64,000 nucleotides of DNA. Origin: Desulfuromonas sp. DDH964 (GTDB taxonomy: Bacteria; Desulfobacterota; Desulfuromonadia; Desulfuromonadales; DDH964). A model generated the notes under the pieces. The model made no database searches. It was not told where the DNA came from and saw nothing but the letters and a program-made list of their open reading frames with translations. Shown piece by piece: positions 10,001 through 19,734 of the stretch. The stretch is from the NCBI RefSeq assembly GCF_001611275.1, contig NZ_CP015080.1, positions 930,001 to 994,000 of the forward strand, written 5' to 3'. Numbering within the stretch: the first letter of the stretch is position 1; the number at the start of each line of letters is the position of its first letter. The position numbers were made by a program, and so were the translations under genes.

Positions 10001-10592
10001 AGCGCAGGCTGAGCGCCGGCTCGACATAACGGTCGGCGAGGTAAGGGACATTGCCGATCACCGGAACGCTCAAATCGAACTGGCGGATGGTATGGCGGCC
10101 GCCGTCTTCCCGGGTCAGGTCGGCGAGGTCGACAGAGCCGGCGCGGACCACCAGGTTGTTGATGGAAAAGCGCAGCGGCTCAGCGGCGGGGACGGGCGGT
10201 GCTGCCGGGTCGTTGGCGGGGATGAGATCGGAGAAGTTAAAGCGCTCCGGTCCGGTGCGCTGCAGCAGCAGGTAGGGCTGGTCGAGTTCGACGGCGTCGA
10301 GGATCAGCGCCCGTTCGAGCAGAGAGCGGCTGCTCAGCGAAACCAGCAGGCGCTGACAGGAGAAAAAACTCTGCTCGCTGCCGGGTTCCTTGAGATCGAG
10401 GTCGCGGATGGTCAGGGTCAGGGTCAGGGGGTTGACGCCGATGGCGCCGATGCTCAGACTGCGCCCGGTCTGGTCGGCGACCCAGGCGCTGGCGCGGCTG
10501 CGCAGCTGGCCAGGCAAAAACAGGGTGATCGCCAGCAGGAGGAGGACGACCAGGATGGCAAGGCTGGCGACGATTTTCTTCCAGCGGGACAT
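7050..10592 (-). CDS. AsmA-like DUF748 envelope protein
   Basis: 1180 residues with one N-terminal transmembrane helix (about residues 6-26, VASLAILVVLLLLAITLFL) and a very long periplasmic part of beta-rich repeats in the AsmA/YhdP style. It ends with an OmpA-like stretch (FPFGSAALTAAAQEKLAKLA) typical of DUF748 proteins. AsmA-type proteins are thought to bridge the envelope and take part in lipid or outer-membrane homeostasis; a specific role is not known for this one. The start is the ATG at 10592, six bases after GAAAGG; an upstream TTG has no ribosome site. Monocistronic, convergent with the receiver gene at 6547. Confidence 0.85.
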   Translation of the reverse strand: MSRWKKIVASLAILVVLLLLAITLFLPGQLRSRASAWVADQTGRSLSIGAIGVNPLTLTLTIRDLDLKEPGSEQSFFSCQRLLVSLSSRSLLERALILDAVELDQPYLLLQRTGPERFNFSDLIPANDPAAPPVPAAEPLRFSINNLVVRAGSVDLADLTREDGGRHTIRQFDLSVPVIGNVPYLADRYVEPALSLRFDDSPLRAEGRSKPFSESEETTLALKLQDLDLAHYARYSPVPLPLTVATGRLALDIEASYRLSAAKTPQLLLNGSVVLSGLNLDFPDGTRCFTLPLLSADIDFIDLAERQLALRELSIYSPELYLDRNRTGEWNFERLLPQRTGEMADAAAPATAAPELRVAIETLRLRLGKVHFRDALPPGGFSEEIREINLLGHDFSNLADDRGDFSFGLETERRLRLAISGTAGLIPLAARAEFKLEDLPLAPYYPYLADRLTAPVSGRFGTAGEVDYGPQPNQLQLRGVTATLAGVDAPFGGGDHFALSSLALAGGHFDLATRTTGFADLDLEQAELVASRQADGHLTPFDLLRPQPAAPAPVPAATTDPESPPWQVTLGRVALAGSRVQFRDATLPREGVLELEDLHASIANLTLPQAGKSPYQLGFRLGKGELNLAGELVHTPLAVNGTLQIAHLPLPDLSPWFPALVKVDFVDGRLDSHLQYHLRQKETGLGGTISGAAGIRRLALHDPLAHEPLLAWESLQLDGLRVDLQPLQVEIAGVALNNYQAQVLVTKDGRVNLASVANAAAAEAPATTLPAAAPEPAPSPRVQITRVTLQDGTLTFTDHHLPEFFATTMYRLGGRITGLASDAKAPAAVDLRGELENRSPLQISGSIDPFRDSLYLDLKVTFSNIDLVPATPYAGTYLGYVIAKGKLFLNLDYHIEDHQVTASNQLFLDQFSFGDAVASDAATSLPVRLAVALLKDRNGEIHLDLPVSGRTDDPQFQIWSTLFTIVKNLLVKAATAPFSLLAAMLGGGADGDFSQVTFPFGSAALTAAAQEKLAKLAQALQQRPALKLEISGFVDPDQDPEGYRQLQLQQRLIAFKRRELAGAGKEPSPAGAIEIGREEYPRLLRQVYKQAKFPKPRNFLGFEKDLPVAEMEKLLLANIPAGPQQLQELASARAEAVQTYLQQQGSEIGPRLFLKNAPIEQPPAKAGEAASRVEFGLSLN

Positions 10593-10626
10593 GGGAGCCT
10601 TTCGGTGGGCGGAATCACTTTTACAG

Positions 10627-10654
10627 ATTATAGCCAACCGGTGGGCTTTTTCAG
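10627..10654 (-). promoter_or_regulatory. Promoter of the DUF748 gene
   Basis: On the minus strand, CTGAAA (10654-10649), a 16-base spacer and a perfect TATAAT (10632-10627), with the ATG about 35 bases downstream. Confidence 0.55.
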
Positions 10655-10658
10655 CCGG

Positions 10659-10682
10659 GAATCAGGGCGCCGGCCCTGATTC
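10659..10682 (-). terminator. Hairpin after ablB
   Basis: GAATCAGGGC / GCCCTGATTC, a 10-bp perfect stem with a 4-base loop, about 85 bp past the ablB stop. No good U tract, so termination is inferred only from position. It lies directly upstream of the DUF748 promoter. Confidence 0.4.
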
Positions 10683-10768
10683 TTTCAGAGCCGGCGCCAG
10701 GTAGGGGAGCCCGTCTGCTACTCCCTGCAGGACCGAGTGGATGGATGGATGGGTGGTCCGGCATCGGG

Positions 10769-11611
10769 TTACTCCACCAGCGATTTATACCAGACGTTCA
10801 TGCTCTCCAGCTCACCGGAGATCTGGGTGTTGCGCGTTAGGGTGCCACCGAAGCGGTAGCCGCTCTTGGCAAAGGTGATGTTCATGCCGAAGGAATAGGC
10901 CCGGGCGATGGTGAAGGCGGTGACGATCCCTTCCTGAGCCGCGGCTCGTTCCAGCCGCGCGAGGAGGTAGTTGGCCAGACCGCGCCCCCGCTGTTCGGGG
11001 AGGGTGGCGAAATCGGTCATCTCGGCGTTGCGTCCGGCGAGGTCGAGTTCCGCCGAGGCGATGGCAACCAGCTCCCCCGCCGCGAAGATACCGTGGTAGC
11101 GGATGTGGCTCGCCATGGTGGTGCGCAGGTAGGCCGGGTCGTGAATCGGGAAGGGGTAGGTGGCGAAGACCACCCGGTAGACGGCGGCCATCGCCTCGCA
11201 GTCCTCCGGGCCCAGGGCCCGGTACCCGTAGCCAGGGGGGAGACTCAGCTCCTCCGGCGCCGCGCTCTTCTCGCGGGAGAGCTCCAGCACTTCGGTCACC
11301 CGCTGAGGCCGGGTCTCCCGGCGCCGTTCCGGCGAGAGGAATTTCCCCATGAAGTGGACATCGACCTCCCCCCGGTAAAAGTCCGGCACCGTCGCTTCGG
11401 GCTGGTAGCCGCGCCGGCGGAAAAGTTCTTCCCGGTCGTCGGGGACCTTGGCGAAAATCTTGGAGTAGCCCCGTTCATCGGCCAACTCTTCGAGGTAGGG
11501 GAGGAGCTCCGGCAGATCGTTGCGCGCCAGGCTCATCAGGTAAACCCGGTCGCTATGCTTGCCGTGCTGGATGGTGGAATTGCCAAAGGACTCGATCCGA
11601 TCAGTGGTCAT
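10769..11611 (-). CDS. ablB: Beta-lysine N6-acetyltransferase
   Basis: GNAT-family enzyme that acetylates (S)-beta-lysine on its epsilon amino group, the second step in making the compatible solute N-epsilon-acetyl-beta-lysine. The C-terminal half carries the GNAT acetyl-CoA loop ([16 protein letters not shown]), and the end matches the AblB family ([19 protein letters not shown]). The start is [11 protein letters not shown] at 11611, which overlaps the ablA stop by 11 bases and implies translational coupling; the longer open frame upstream lies inside ablA. Last gene of the osmoadaptation operon. The cluster partner and the family match make the call firm. Confidence 0.92.
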   Translation of the reverse strand: MTTDRIESFGNSTIQHGKHSDRVYLMSLARNDLPELLPYLEELADERGYSKIFAKVPDDREELFRRRGYQPEATVPDFYRGEVDVHFMGKFLSPERRRETRPQRVTEVLELSREKSAAPEELSLPPGYGYRALGPEDCEAMAAVYRVVFATYPFPIHDPAYLRTTMASHIRYHGIFAAGELVAIASAELDLAGRNAEMTDFATLPEQRGRGLANYLLARLERAAAQEGIVTAFTIARAYSFGMNITFAKSGYRFGGTLTRNTQISGELESMNVWYKSLVE

Positions 11612-12917
11612 GACGGCGCTCCATGCGGCTGTTGTTCTCGGGGGTGAGGGAGATGGTGCGGTCGAAGTCGGAGAGGAGCATCTCGATCCCGGTCGAGCGG
11701 CACTCCTCGGCATCGCCCAGTTTCAGGTGGAGCCGGCAGTCGTCGCACTTGCGGTCGCAGAAGATCGGCTCGTAGCTGTTCGGCTCCTGGTAGGTGGTGA
11801 TCACCCCTTCGTAGTTGCGCAGCACCACCTTGTTGGTCGAAATGGAGATCAGGTAGTTGGGAGAGAGGGGGATCTTGCCGCCGCCGCCCGGGGCGTCGAC
11901 GACATAGGTCGGCACGGCAAAGCCGCTGGTGTGGCCGCGCAGGCTCTCCATGATCTCGATTCCCTTGCCGACCGGGGTGCGGAAATGGGAGAGCCCTTCG
12001 GAGAGGTCGCATTGGTAGAGGTAGTAGGGGCGGACCCGGTTCTCCACCAGCTTGTGGACCAGCGATTTCATGATGCGCGGGCAGTCGTTGATGCCGGCGA
12101 GGAGCACCGACTGGTTGCCGAGGGGGATGCCGGCGTCGGCCAGCATCCGCAGCGCCTCGCGGGAGGAACTGGTGATCTCGCGGGGGTGGTTGAAATGGGT
12201 GTTGAGCCAGAGGGGCTGATGTTTTTTCAGCACCGCCACCAGGCTATCGGTGATGCGGTAGGGGAGGACCACCGGCATCCGCGTACCGATACGGATCACC
12301 TGCACGTGGGGGATCGTCTTCAGCTCGCCGAGGATCCAGTCGAGGTAGCTGTCCGAGAGCATCAGCGGGTCGCCGCCGGAGAGGAGGACGTCGCGGATCA
12401 CCGGGGTGTTGCGGATGTAGTCGATTCCCGCCAACAGTTCGGCTTTTTTCGGGATCGAGTCGACATCGCCGACCTTGCGCTTGCGGGTGCAGTGGCGGCA
12501 GTACATGGAGCAGACATTGCTGATCTGCAGCAGTACCCGGTCGGGATAGCGATGGGTGATCCCCGGCGCCGGGCTGTCCTTGTCCTCGGCAAGCGGGTCG
12601 CTCATGTCGTAGCTTTCGATCTCCAACTCCCGCGGTGACGGGAAGGCCTGCATGAAGACCGGATCGTTGCGGAAGTCATCAGCATCGACCAGGGAAAGGT
12701 AGTAGGGGGTGATGGAGAGGGGGAAACGCTTCAGGGTCAGCTCCAGTTTCTGCTTCTCCGCGCTGCTGAAACGGGTGCCGAGCAGTTCCTCGACGGTATC
12801 GATATCCTGGACTGAATGCTTGAGTTGCCAGCGCCAGTCCTTCCAGTTGGAGAGGGACGCGTCGATGTCACTGATGCGATGGGCGATATCCTGTTGTTTG
12901 CTGCTGTAAATGGGCAA
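11601..12917 (-). CDS. ablA: Lysine 2,3-aminomutase
   Basis: Radical-SAM, PLP-dependent enzyme converting L-lysine to (S)-beta-lysine. The iron-sulfur motif C-x3-C-x2-C is at Cys136, Cys140 and Cys143 (CSMYCRHC). The PLP lysine is Lys349 in [13 protein letters not shown], and the C-terminal zinc cysteines are in CDRKCDDC. Length 438 aa is close to the family norm. Because it is directly followed by ablB, its role is osmolyte synthesis rather than lysine fermentation. It lies 76 bp downstream of the porin gene. Often also written kamA. Confidence 0.95.
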   Translation of the reverse strand: MPIYSSKQQDIAHRISDIDASLSNWKDWRWQLKHSVQDIDTVEELLGTRFSSAEKQKLELTLKRFPLSITPYYLSLVDADDFRNDPVFMQAFPSPRELEIESYDMSDPLAEDKDSPAPGITHRYPDRVLLQISNVCSMYCRHCTRKRKVGDVDSIPKKAELLAGIDYIRNTPVIRDVLLSGGDPLMLSDSYLDWILGELKTIPHVQVIRIGTRMPVVLPYRITDSLVAVLKKHQPLWLNTHFNHPREITSSSREALRMLADAGIPLGNQSVLLAGINDCPRIMKSLVHKLVENRVRPYYLYQCDLSEGLSHFRTPVGKGIEIMESLRGHTSGFAVPTYVVDAPGGGGKIPLSPNYLISISTNKVVLRNYEGVITTYQEPNSYEPIFCDRKCDDCRLHLKLGDAEECRSTGIEMLLSDFDRTISLTPENNSRMERRHDH

Positions 12918-12993
12918 GGTTAAACTCCCTTTTGGGTAATTTGGCTGGATTCGTGCTGCGGTAGTAATGACCAGCCAACCGGCCGCGAGGCCG

Positions 12994-14160
12994 TTAGAAA
13001 TAATAGCCGAAGTTAATATTGATCCGGGTGTTGCGCTCGTTGTCCGGGGTGGTCGGATTGCCGTTCATGAAGATCATGTTCTCCCCGGAGATAACGTCGA
13101 AATAGGTATAGAGCGGCCCGGCGGCGACCATGGCGCCGACGACGTTCTGCCAGGCGGTGCCGAAGGAGCCCTCGTCGGGCTCGATGACGGTGTTGTCGGA
13201 GTAGACCTGGATGCTGTCGAGGGGACCCCAGTCGAGGGGGAAGGTGTAGGCGGCGTTGAAGATGCCGATCGACGCTTTTGCCGGCGCGTCCCAGGCCGCG
13301 GCGAAGGCGCCGACGTGAATCAGGCGGTTGTCGACCCCGGTCGGGTTCTCCAGGGCGTACTCGTAGGCTGCATATTCGAGCTGGACGTTGAGGTTGCCGT
13401 AATTTCCCACCAGGTGCACGGCGCTCGCCCAGTGGTCGCCCATGTCGCCGGTGGCGGTGTTGTAGACCTGGCCGTATTCACCCGACCAGCCGAATTCGGT
13501 GGCGCAGGTTTCGCTGTGCTGCAGAGTGTAGGCGAGCCGCAGGTTCCCCTGGTTGGTCTCCTCGTTGGCGTTGACCCCTTCGGTAATCAGGTCGATGGAG
13601 TAGCGCTCCTTGTCGCTGGAGTTGCCGAGCTCGGCATTCTTGTAGAAGGCGACGGCGATATCGAGGGGACCGGGGGTGTAGAGAAACTTCACCCCCATGT
13701 CGTAGTCATCTTCCAAGCCGAGGTAGTAAGCGCCGCTGAACCAGAAGTTGTGGGACGCGTAGGGCTGGATACCGAAGGGGACCTGCTGGATGCCGATCTG
13801 TCCCTGGAGGTCGTCGGAAAAGTTGTAGCCGATCCAGCCGTGATGGATGGTGTCGAAGTCATATTCGGGGTAGAAGCGATACTCCGCCGATAGCAGGATG
13901 TCGGCGACTTCGCCATCGAGATTGAGCCGGAACAGGTCGAAGGCAAAATCGCCCCCCTTGTCTTTGGATGCCGCGCTCCAGTCCTGGAGTCCGTAGTTCA
14001 CCCGCAGGGCGCCCCCCAGCCTGATGCCGGTAGCGTCTTCGAGCTTTTGCAGGCGGCTGTCGAGGGCGTCCAGGGCCGAATCGGCGGCGAGGACGGGTGA
14101 AGCGACCGCCAGCAGGAAAATCATGGTCAGGGCAAGATGCAACAGTCTTTTCAAATGCAA
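12994..14160 (-). CDS. Outer-membrane porin inside the osmolyte operon
   Basis: 388 residues with a signal peptide ([20 protein letters not shown], cleavage before ADSALD), a short periplasmic coiled-coil region ([10 protein letters not shown]), then alternating beta-strand sequence ending in an aromatic residue (NFGYYF), the usual outer-membrane C-terminal signature. It is a predicted beta-barrel porin; substrate unknown. I chose a TTG start at 14160 because AAAGGAG lies six bases upstream, whereas in-frame ATGs further up have no ribosome site. It sits between proX and ablA in the same orientation with short gaps (35 and 76 bp), which suggests that it admits osmolytes or is induced by salinity together with them. 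Confidence 0.82.
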   Translation of the reverse strand: MHLKRLLHLALTMIFLLAVASPVLAADSALDALDSRLQKLEDATGIRLGGALRVNYGLQDWSAASKDKGGDFAFDLFRLNLDGEVADILLSAEYRFYPEYDFDTIHHGWIGYNFSDDLQGQIGIQQVPFGIQPYASHNFWFSGAYYLGLEDDYDMGVKFLYTPGPLDIAVAFYKNAELGNSSDKERYSIDLITEGVNANEETNQGNLRLAYTLQHSETCATEFGWSGEYGQVYNTATGDMGDHWASAVHLVGNYGNLNVQLEYAAYEYALENPTGVDNRLIHVGAFAAAWDAPAKASIGIFNAAYTFPLDWGPLDSIQVYSDNTVIEPDEGSFGTAWQNVVGAMVAAGPLYTYFDVISGENMIFMNGNPTTPDNERNTRININFGYYF

Positions 14161-14195
14161 GAGAGTCTCCTTTTGGCAATCAAGTGAATGGGGGA

Positions 14196-15224
14196 TCATA
14201 GTGCGGCCTTGCGGGCTTCCGCCAGCCAGCCATCCCACTGCGGGCGATGCTTGGCGATCCACTCATCGGCCTGGCGTTCAATGTCATGCTGCGACTTTTC
14301 GCCATTCTCCATGCGGGCATTCTGCTCGTTGATATCGGCCAGGGGGAGGGTGAAAAGCTCGAAAAACTTCTTTGCCGCCGGGTTCTTGGCGAGGAATTTC
14401 TTGTTGGCGACAATCCGGATGTCGCTGACGACGAAGCCGAGCTTGGCCGGATCGCTCACCGCGCCCTGGACGCCGCTGACAGTCATGCGCTCCTTGCCGG
14501 TCAGCTGCGATTCGGTGGGGTTGATCTCCGGTACGTTGATCCACATGACATCCTGGCCCGGCTTGAGCTTGAAGATCGTCCAGTTCGGTGCCCAGGTGTA
14601 GAAGAACGCCGGTTTTCCGGCCTGGTATCTGGCCAGGGTCTCGGCCATGCTGGCAGAGTAGGACGCCTTGATCAGGTTGATATCATCGTCGAGGCCGTAC
14701 ACCTTCATGTGGTGGGCGATGACCTTCTCGCAGCCCCAGCCGGGGGGGCACGCGGTCAGGTCCGCCTTGCCGTCACCGTTGGCGTCGAAGGCCTGCTTGA
14801 CTTCGGGACGACGGAAGTCATCGAGGGAGCGGATGTTGTATTTCTCCACATCCCGCTTCGAAACCAGATAGCCCTGCAGGCCACCGGCCTTGGAGACGTA
14901 TCCGACCTTTTCCGCCCGTTCGTAAAAGTGTTTCGGCAGCTGGCCATCATGCATGGGGAACCAGCCGTTGGTCCAGTAGTCGAGGTCGCCGAGGGCCAGC
15001 GACTGGTAAAAAATCGGGTTGGTCAACTCCTTCGGGTTTTTTACCTTGTAGCCGAGCTCTTCCAGCCCCTTGCGTACCAGCACTTCCTGGAAGTAGCCGG
15101 TGTTCCAGGTGGCGCGGGCGGGCTGGACCGTAACGCCCTTGCCGGGCTGCTCGCTCGCTGCCAGGGCCGGTCCGGCCAGCATCAGGGCGAGCGCGATGGT
15201 GAACAGTTTCAAGCTTTTTCTCAT
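14196..15224 (-). CDS. proX: Glycine betaine/proline-betaine periplasmic binding protein
   Basis: 342 residues with a signal peptide (MRKSLKLFTIALALMLAGPALA) and the ProX fold of the E. coli type. Tryptophan-containing segments that form the aromatic ligand box in this family are present (ATWNTGYFQ, YWTNGWFPMHD, FYTWAPNW). It delivers betaine to ProVW. AAGGAG sits seven bases before the ATG. It follows proW by 46 bp. Confidence 0.92.
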   Translation of the reverse strand: MRKSLKLFTIALALMLAGPALAASEQPGKGVTVQPARATWNTGYFQEVLVRKGLEELGYKVKNPKELTNPIFYQSLALGDLDYWTNGWFPMHDGQLPKHFYERAEKVGYVSKAGGLQGYLVSKRDVEKYNIRSLDDFRRPEVKQAFDANGDGKADLTACPPGWGCEKVIAHHMKVYGLDDDINLIKASYSASMAETLARYQAGKPAFFYTWAPNWTIFKLKPGQDVMWINVPEINPTESQLTGKERMTVSGVQGAVSDPAKLGFVVSDIRIVANKKFLAKNPAAKKFFELFTLPLADINEQNARMENGEKSQHDIERQADEWIAKHRPQWDGWLAEARKAAL

Positions 15225-15270
15225 CTTCAGCTCCTTTTTATTGGGTGCGAAACATACAGTTGCATTGATT

Positions 15271-16122
15271 TTAGTTGGACCTGCGTGGTTGCCCCATCCC
15301 CTGGGTGATGCGGTCGAGGATCATCGCCAGCAGCACGATGGCCAGACCGCCAATCGTCGCCAGGCCGATCTCCAGGGTGTTGAGCCCCTGGACCACCGGG
15401 CCGCCGAGACCGCCGGCGCCGATCATCGCCGCGATGACTACCATTGACAGGGCCATCATGATGGTCTGGTTGAGGCCGGCCATGATCGACGGCAGGGCGA
15501 GGGGGAACTGGACCTTGCGCAGCACCTGCCAGGGGGTGGCGCCAAAGGCGAGGGCCGCCTCGACCAGCTCCGGGTGGACCTGGCGAATGCCAAGGCTGGT
15601 GAGGCGAACGATCGGCGGCAGGGCGAAAACGATAGTCGCCAGGACCCCGGAAACGGTGCCGATGCTGAAGAGCATGACCACCGGGACGAGGTAGACGAAG
15701 GCCGGGGTGGTCTGCATGGCGTCGAGGAAGGGGCGCAGCAGCACCTGGAAGCGGTCGCTGCGCCCGGCCAGGATCCCGAGGGGGATGCCGGCCAGGGCAC
15801 AGAAAAGGACCGCGCAGATAACCATCGACAGGGTGATCATGGTCTCTTCCCAGAGGCCGAGATAGCCGATAAGGAGCAGAGTGAGAACTGTGAAGACGGC
15901 GATCCGTTTCCCTGCGTAACGCCAGGCGGCGAGGGCAAGCAGCAGGATGAGCAGGCTCGGCGGCATAATGTCAAACAGCCATTGTAGCCCTTCCAGGGTC
16001 TTTTCGATCGGGACCTTGATGAACTGGAAGAGATCGCGGTAGTTATAGACCAGCCAGTCGACACCGGACTGGATCCAGTCGTCGAGGGGGATCAGTTTTT
16101 CATCGAAATTGAGCAGTCTCAT
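15271..16122 (-). CDS. proW: Betaine ABC transporter permease
   Basis: 283-residue inner-membrane permease with about six hydrophobic segments and the binding-protein-dependent transport loop ([25 protein letters not shown], residues about 190-215) that contacts the ATPase. Its ATGA start overlaps the proV stop by four bases, a sign of coupled translation. Orthologous to E. coli ProW except for a shorter N-terminal tail. Confidence 0.93.
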   Translation of the reverse strand: MRLLNFDEKLIPLDDWIQSGVDWLVYNYRDLFQFIKVPIEKTLEGLQWLFDIMPPSLLILLLALAAWRYAGKRIAVFTVLTLLLIGYLGLWEETMITLSMVICAVLFCALAGIPLGILAGRSDRFQVLLRPFLDAMQTTPAFVYLVPVVMLFSIGTVSGVLATIVFALPPIVRLTSLGIRQVHPELVEAALAFGATPWQVLRKVQFPLALPSIMAGLNQTIMMALSMVVIAAMIGAGGLGGPVVQGLNTLEIGLATIGGLAIVLLAMILDRITQGMGQPRRSN

Positions 16123-17372
16123 GCGATCACCTTTTCAGATTGCGCCTCCGCTTCGGCCTCGGCGGTCTCCTGCTGACCCCGGTGCAGGGTGCGCAGAAAG
16201 AGGTTCTTGGAGATGACACCGAGATAACGACCGTCTTCGTTTACCACCGGGATCGGCCAGGGGTGGGCGGTGATTTCCGGGAGAATATCCTGCATCGAGT
16301 CGCTGGCGGTCACGGCCTTCGCCTGTTCCAGAAAGGCCGGGCTCAAATCCTTCCCCCCCCCACCATCGATCAGATCCTTGAGGCTGTCGGTCGAGACCAC
16401 CCCCTTGAGCTGGCGCTCGGAATCGAGGACATAGCCGTAGGCGCGGTCCTGGCTGATCAGCCGCTGCAGGGCGGCCCGCGGTCCCTCGCCCTGGTGGCGG
16501 ATGACGGTGACCTGGGTATCGCGGGCGATGTCGCCGGCGGTGAGGATATTGGTCGGGTCGACGCCGCGGAAAAAGGCGCGCACGTAGTCATCGGCCGGGT
16601 GCTGGAGGATCTCCTCCGGTGTGCCGACCTGGACCACCCGGCCTCCCTCCATGATGGCGATGCGGTCGCCGATGCGCATCGCTTCGTCGAGGTCGTGAGA
16701 GATGAAGACGATAGTGCGCTGGGCGCGGGCCTGGAGCTTGAGGAGTTCATCCTGCATCTCGGTGCGGATCAGCGGGTCGAGAGCGGAGAAGGCTTCGTCC
16801 ATCAGCAGGACGTCGGGGTTGACCGCGAGCCCCCGGGCCAGGCCGACCCGTTGCTGCATGCCGCCGGAGAGCTCCCGGGGGAAGCTGTTGGCATAGCCGT
16901 CGAGGCCGACCTGGGCGAGGGCCTGCAGGGCCCGTTCATGCCGCTCCGGCTTGGGCATGCCGGACATCTCCAGGCCAAAGGCGGCGTTGTCGAGGACCGA
17001 CAGGTGCGGCATCAGGGCAAAAGACTGGAAAACCATCCCCATCTTCTTGCGCCGCAGCTCTCGCAGCTGCTGGTCGTTCATGGTTGATACGTTGTCGCCA
17101 TCGACGTAGATGGCGCCGGCGGTTGGTTCGATCAGCCGGTTGAGCATGCGCACCATGGTCGACTTGCCGGAGCCGGAGAGGCCCATGATGACAAAAATCT
17201 CCCCGACGCGAATCTCGAAGCTCGCCTCGTGAACGCCGACGGTCATGCCGGTCTTGCTATGAATCGTCTCCTTGTCCGCTCCGTCGGCGAGCATCTTCAG
17301 GGCCCTTTTCGGGTGCGGTCCAAAGATCTTGCTGACCGCTTCGACCCGTATTTTATTGACGTGCGATGGCAT
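16119..17372 (-). CDS. proV: Betaine ABC transporter ATPase with CBS pair
   Basis: 417-residue ATPase: Walker [10 protein letters not shown], signature LSGGMQQRV, Walker [13 protein letters not shown], then two C-terminal CBS domains (about residues 285-400), which in this family sense ionic strength. The start is the ATG at 17372, preceded by AGGAG at five bases; an upstream in-frame ATG has no ribosome site. First gene of the operon proV-proW-proX-porin-ablA-ablB, so both solute import and solute synthesis follow from one transcript. Confidence 0.94.
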   Translation of the reverse strand: MPSHVNKIRVEAVSKIFGPHPKRALKMLADGADKETIHSKTGMTVGVHEASFEIRVGEIFVIMGLSGSGKSTMVRMLNRLIEPTAGAIYVDGDNVSTMNDQQLRELRRKKMGMVFQSFALMPHLSVLDNAAFGLEMSGMPKPERHERALQALAQVGLDGYANSFPRELSGGMQQRVGLARGLAVNPDVLLMDEAFSALDPLIRTEMQDELLKLQARAQRTIVFISHDLDEAMRIGDRIAIMEGGRVVQVGTPEEILQHPADDYVRAFFRGVDPTNILTAGDIARDTQVTVIRHQGEGPRAALQRLISQDRAYGYVLDSERQLKGVVSTDSLKDLIDGGGGKDLSPAFLEQAKAVTASDSMQDILPEITAHPWPIPVVNEDGRYLGVISKNLFLRTLHRGQQETAEAEAEAQSEKVIA

Positions 17373-17856
17373 GCAGACTCCTGTCCTGCGACTTCCCGGG
17401 CGCCAGAAACGGTGGCACCTGGGGAATGCGCTGCGAAAATAGGGACAGGCCGCCGCGTGGAAAATATCCACTGGCTAATGGGGAGCTTTGCACGCGACGG
17501 CGTGCCCGGGATGAATCAACTGGTTTTTGCGGCTGGGCAACCCGCAACCGGAATAACGGGGGACTCCCGTCATTCGGTGCTGCCCAGAGAGGTTGAGGCG
17601 TTAAGATCCCGGGTCGGGCGACACGGGCAGAAAGCCTCATAGCGGGTTGAGGTCGGAACGCCCTGGCGGGGCGCCACCATCAATGGCTGAATATACCGTA
17701 ATGATCAGGAAAGGTCAAATCGTCGGTCCTGCCCCCTGCGCGCGCGAAGCCGCTCCCTTCCCCTGGACCAGGGCTGACGGTTGCAATTCTTCTGGTAAGC
17801 TTAGGGGGTCGAAGCGCCACGACGAGAGCGCAACCCTTCCCAGGAGAGCATGCAAG
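17373..17856. other. Divergent intergenic region upstream of the osmolyte operon
   Basis: 484 bases between proV (minus) and the DRTGG-protein gene (plus). No gene and no promoter close to consensus could be identified on either strand. It must contain the osmotic control region of proV. Several GC-rich hairpins are possible around 17520-17620 but none matches a riboswitch I recognise. Confidence 0.4.
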
Positions 17857-18954
17857 ATGGCCCGCAAGATCTTTGTCGCCGCGACCGGCCAGAACTGCGG
17901 CAAGACCACGGTCTGCCTGGCGCTGCTGCACCTGGCGCAGGCAAAATACGCCCGCGTTGGCTTCATCAAACCGCTCGGACCGAAGCCGGCCCTGCTGAAC
18001 GGGCGGCCGATGGACAAGGACGCGGCGTTAATGGCCGAGGTCTTTGGTCTGAAGAAAGTCCTGCGCCACATGTCACCGGTGGTTCTCTTTCCGGAAACCA
18101 CGCGCCAGGTCATCGACGGCCAGCTCGATCCCTCCGGTTACCGTGGGCAGATCGTCGCGGCCTGCGCCGCCCTCGAAAAGCAGTGCGATTTCCTCGTCAT
18201 CGAGGGTTCCGGGCACCCAGGAGTCGGCTCCGTGGTCGGCCTCTCCAATGCCACTATCGCCGGCCTGGTCGGGGCGCCGGTCCTGCTCATCACCGGTGGT
18301 GGCGTCGGCAGCGTCATCGATGCGGTCACCCTCAACCGGGCGCTGTTCGAGAAGGAAGGGGTCGAGGTGCGTGCGGTGCTGGCGAACAAGCTGATCCCCG
18401 AGAAGCGCGACCCCACCCTCGATTACCTGCGCCGGGCCTTTGCCCGGGAGCCCTTCGCGCTCCTCGGCGGCTTCAACTACCAGCCGATCCTCGCCAACCC
18501 GACCCTGGGGCGCGTCGCCCGGCTGCTCGGCCTTGAGCTGCACGGCAACCGGCGCGAGGCGAAGCGGATCCTTCACCACGTCCAGATCGGCGCCGCCTCC
18601 ACCCAGCGCGTCGCCGAGTTGCTGAAGAACGACTCGCTGCTGATCGTCACCAGCAGCCGCGACGAACTGCTGGTGACGATGGCCAACCTCTACCAGATTC
18701 CCGAGTACCGCTCCCGTATCGTCGGCCTGGTTATCCCCGGGATTCTGCCGATCAACAAGATCACCCAGCAGATCCTCGATCGCAGCAATATCCCCTACCT
18801 GCGCACCGCGAAGAATACCACCGCCGAGCTTTACCAGACCATCGTCGAGGATGTTTCCAAGCTGACCGCCGAGGACAAGGAAAAGCTCGATCTGGTGCGC
18901 AAGCTCGCCGAGTTCCGCTTCGATTTTGAAGCGATTGACAGGTTGTTCGCTTGA
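17857..18954 (+). CDS. P-loop dethiobiotin-synthetase-like protein with DRTGG domain
   Basis: 365 residues. The N-terminal domain begins KIFVAATGQNCGKTT, the P-loop of the CobB/BioD-like ATPase group (AAA_26). The C-terminal part (about residues 240-350) fits the DRTGG domain also found in phosphotransacetylase Pta. Such proteins occur in many anaerobes with no agreed function; involvement in regulation of acetyl-CoA/acetate metabolism is a guess from the Pta link. The ATG at 17857 has AGGAG upstream at ten bases, and the alignment with family members starts here rather than at the upstream in-frame ATGs. Confidence 0.75.
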   Translation: MARKIFVAATGQNCGKTTVCLALLHLAQAKYARVGFIKPLGPKPALLNGRPMDKDAALMAEVFGLKKVLRHMSPVVLFPETTRQVIDGQLDPSGYRGQIVAACAALEKQCDFLVIEGSGHPGVGSVVGLSNATIAGLVGAPVLLITGGGVGSVIDAVTLNRALFEKEGVEVRAVLANKLIPEKRDPTLDYLRRAFAREPFALLGGFNYQPILANPTLGRVARLLGLELHGNRREAKRILHHVQIGAASTQRVAELLKNDSLLIVTSSRDELLVTMANLYQIPEYRSRIVGLVIPGILPINKITQQILDRSNIPYLRTAKNTTAELYQTIVEDVSKLTAEDKEKLDLVRKLAEFRFDFEAIDRLFA

Positions 18955-19130
18955 GGACAAGGTGGGAAGAAGACCCCAGGCGTTTCCCGCGGATCAAGTC
19001 CGATCACTTCAGTTAAAATTCGGATCGAGCCTTTCGCGATTGCCTGATCCAAACCTGATCGGACCGTACCTGAATGCTATATACACGCGAACTTCCGGCA
19101 GCATTCAACACCAGAGAGGAGGAGTGACCC

Positions 19131-19544
19131 ATGCCCCATCTCCAGTTCGAAATAAACTTCCCCGTCGAGGAGGCCGACAAGGTTCTTTTTGCCGCCCGGA
19201 TCAAGGCCCACTTTGCCGAGATCATGGACACCGGCACCGACCATATCGGCGTCACTCTGCGCTGTCTCGGGCGTAACGATCTCTCCTTCGGCCATGCCGA
19301 TGACCCGGAGGCCGGTATCGCCTTCGTCAACGCCGACATCCGCGGCGGCCGCAGCCAGGAGCAAAAGCGTCGACTCTGCCTTGCCTTCATCGCCGAGCTG
19401 GGCCGGGTCTGGCAGGTGCCGCCGCAGAATGTCTACGTCATCCTGACCGAACACCCGGGCGAGCATTTCCAACTCCACGACCGCGTGCTTCCCGGCTGGT
19501 CGACCGGGGAGGACCCGCTCGCCGATCTGCCGGAAACCTGCTGA
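19131..19544 (+). CDS. Tautomerase-superfamily protein
   Basis: 137 residues beginning Met-Pro, so removal of Met leaves the N-terminal proline that acts as general base in the tautomerase superfamily (4-oxalocrotonate tautomerase, CHMI, MIF). The body (NADIRGGRSQEQKR, QNVYVILTEHPGEHF) fits the two-repeat CHMI/MIF-like layout. The physiological substrate is unknown. A strong ribosome site GAGGAGGAG precedes the ATG. Stands alone between unrelated genes. Confidence 0.72.
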   Translation: MPHLQFEINFPVEEADKVLFAARIKAHFAEIMDTGTDHIGVTLRCLGRNDLSFGHADDPEAGIAFVNADIRGGRSQEQKRRLCLAFIAELGRVWQVPPQNVYVILTEHPGEHFQLHDRVLPGWSTGEDPLADLPETC

Positions 19545-19734
19545 CCTCCCAAAGGGAAGATTCCGGCCGAAGCCTGGTGGCAAAAGGGCAGCGGCCGCCG
19601 AAAAAATTGGACGCCAGGCGTGCGATGGAGGGTTGCCAAACGGCTCTGGTTTTGCGAGGATAGCAGCTTGCAGGTGATGGCTGGCGCCGCCCCTGCAACC
19701 GGACCGATCCCCCGCGCAGAGAGGGCCCAAGGCG

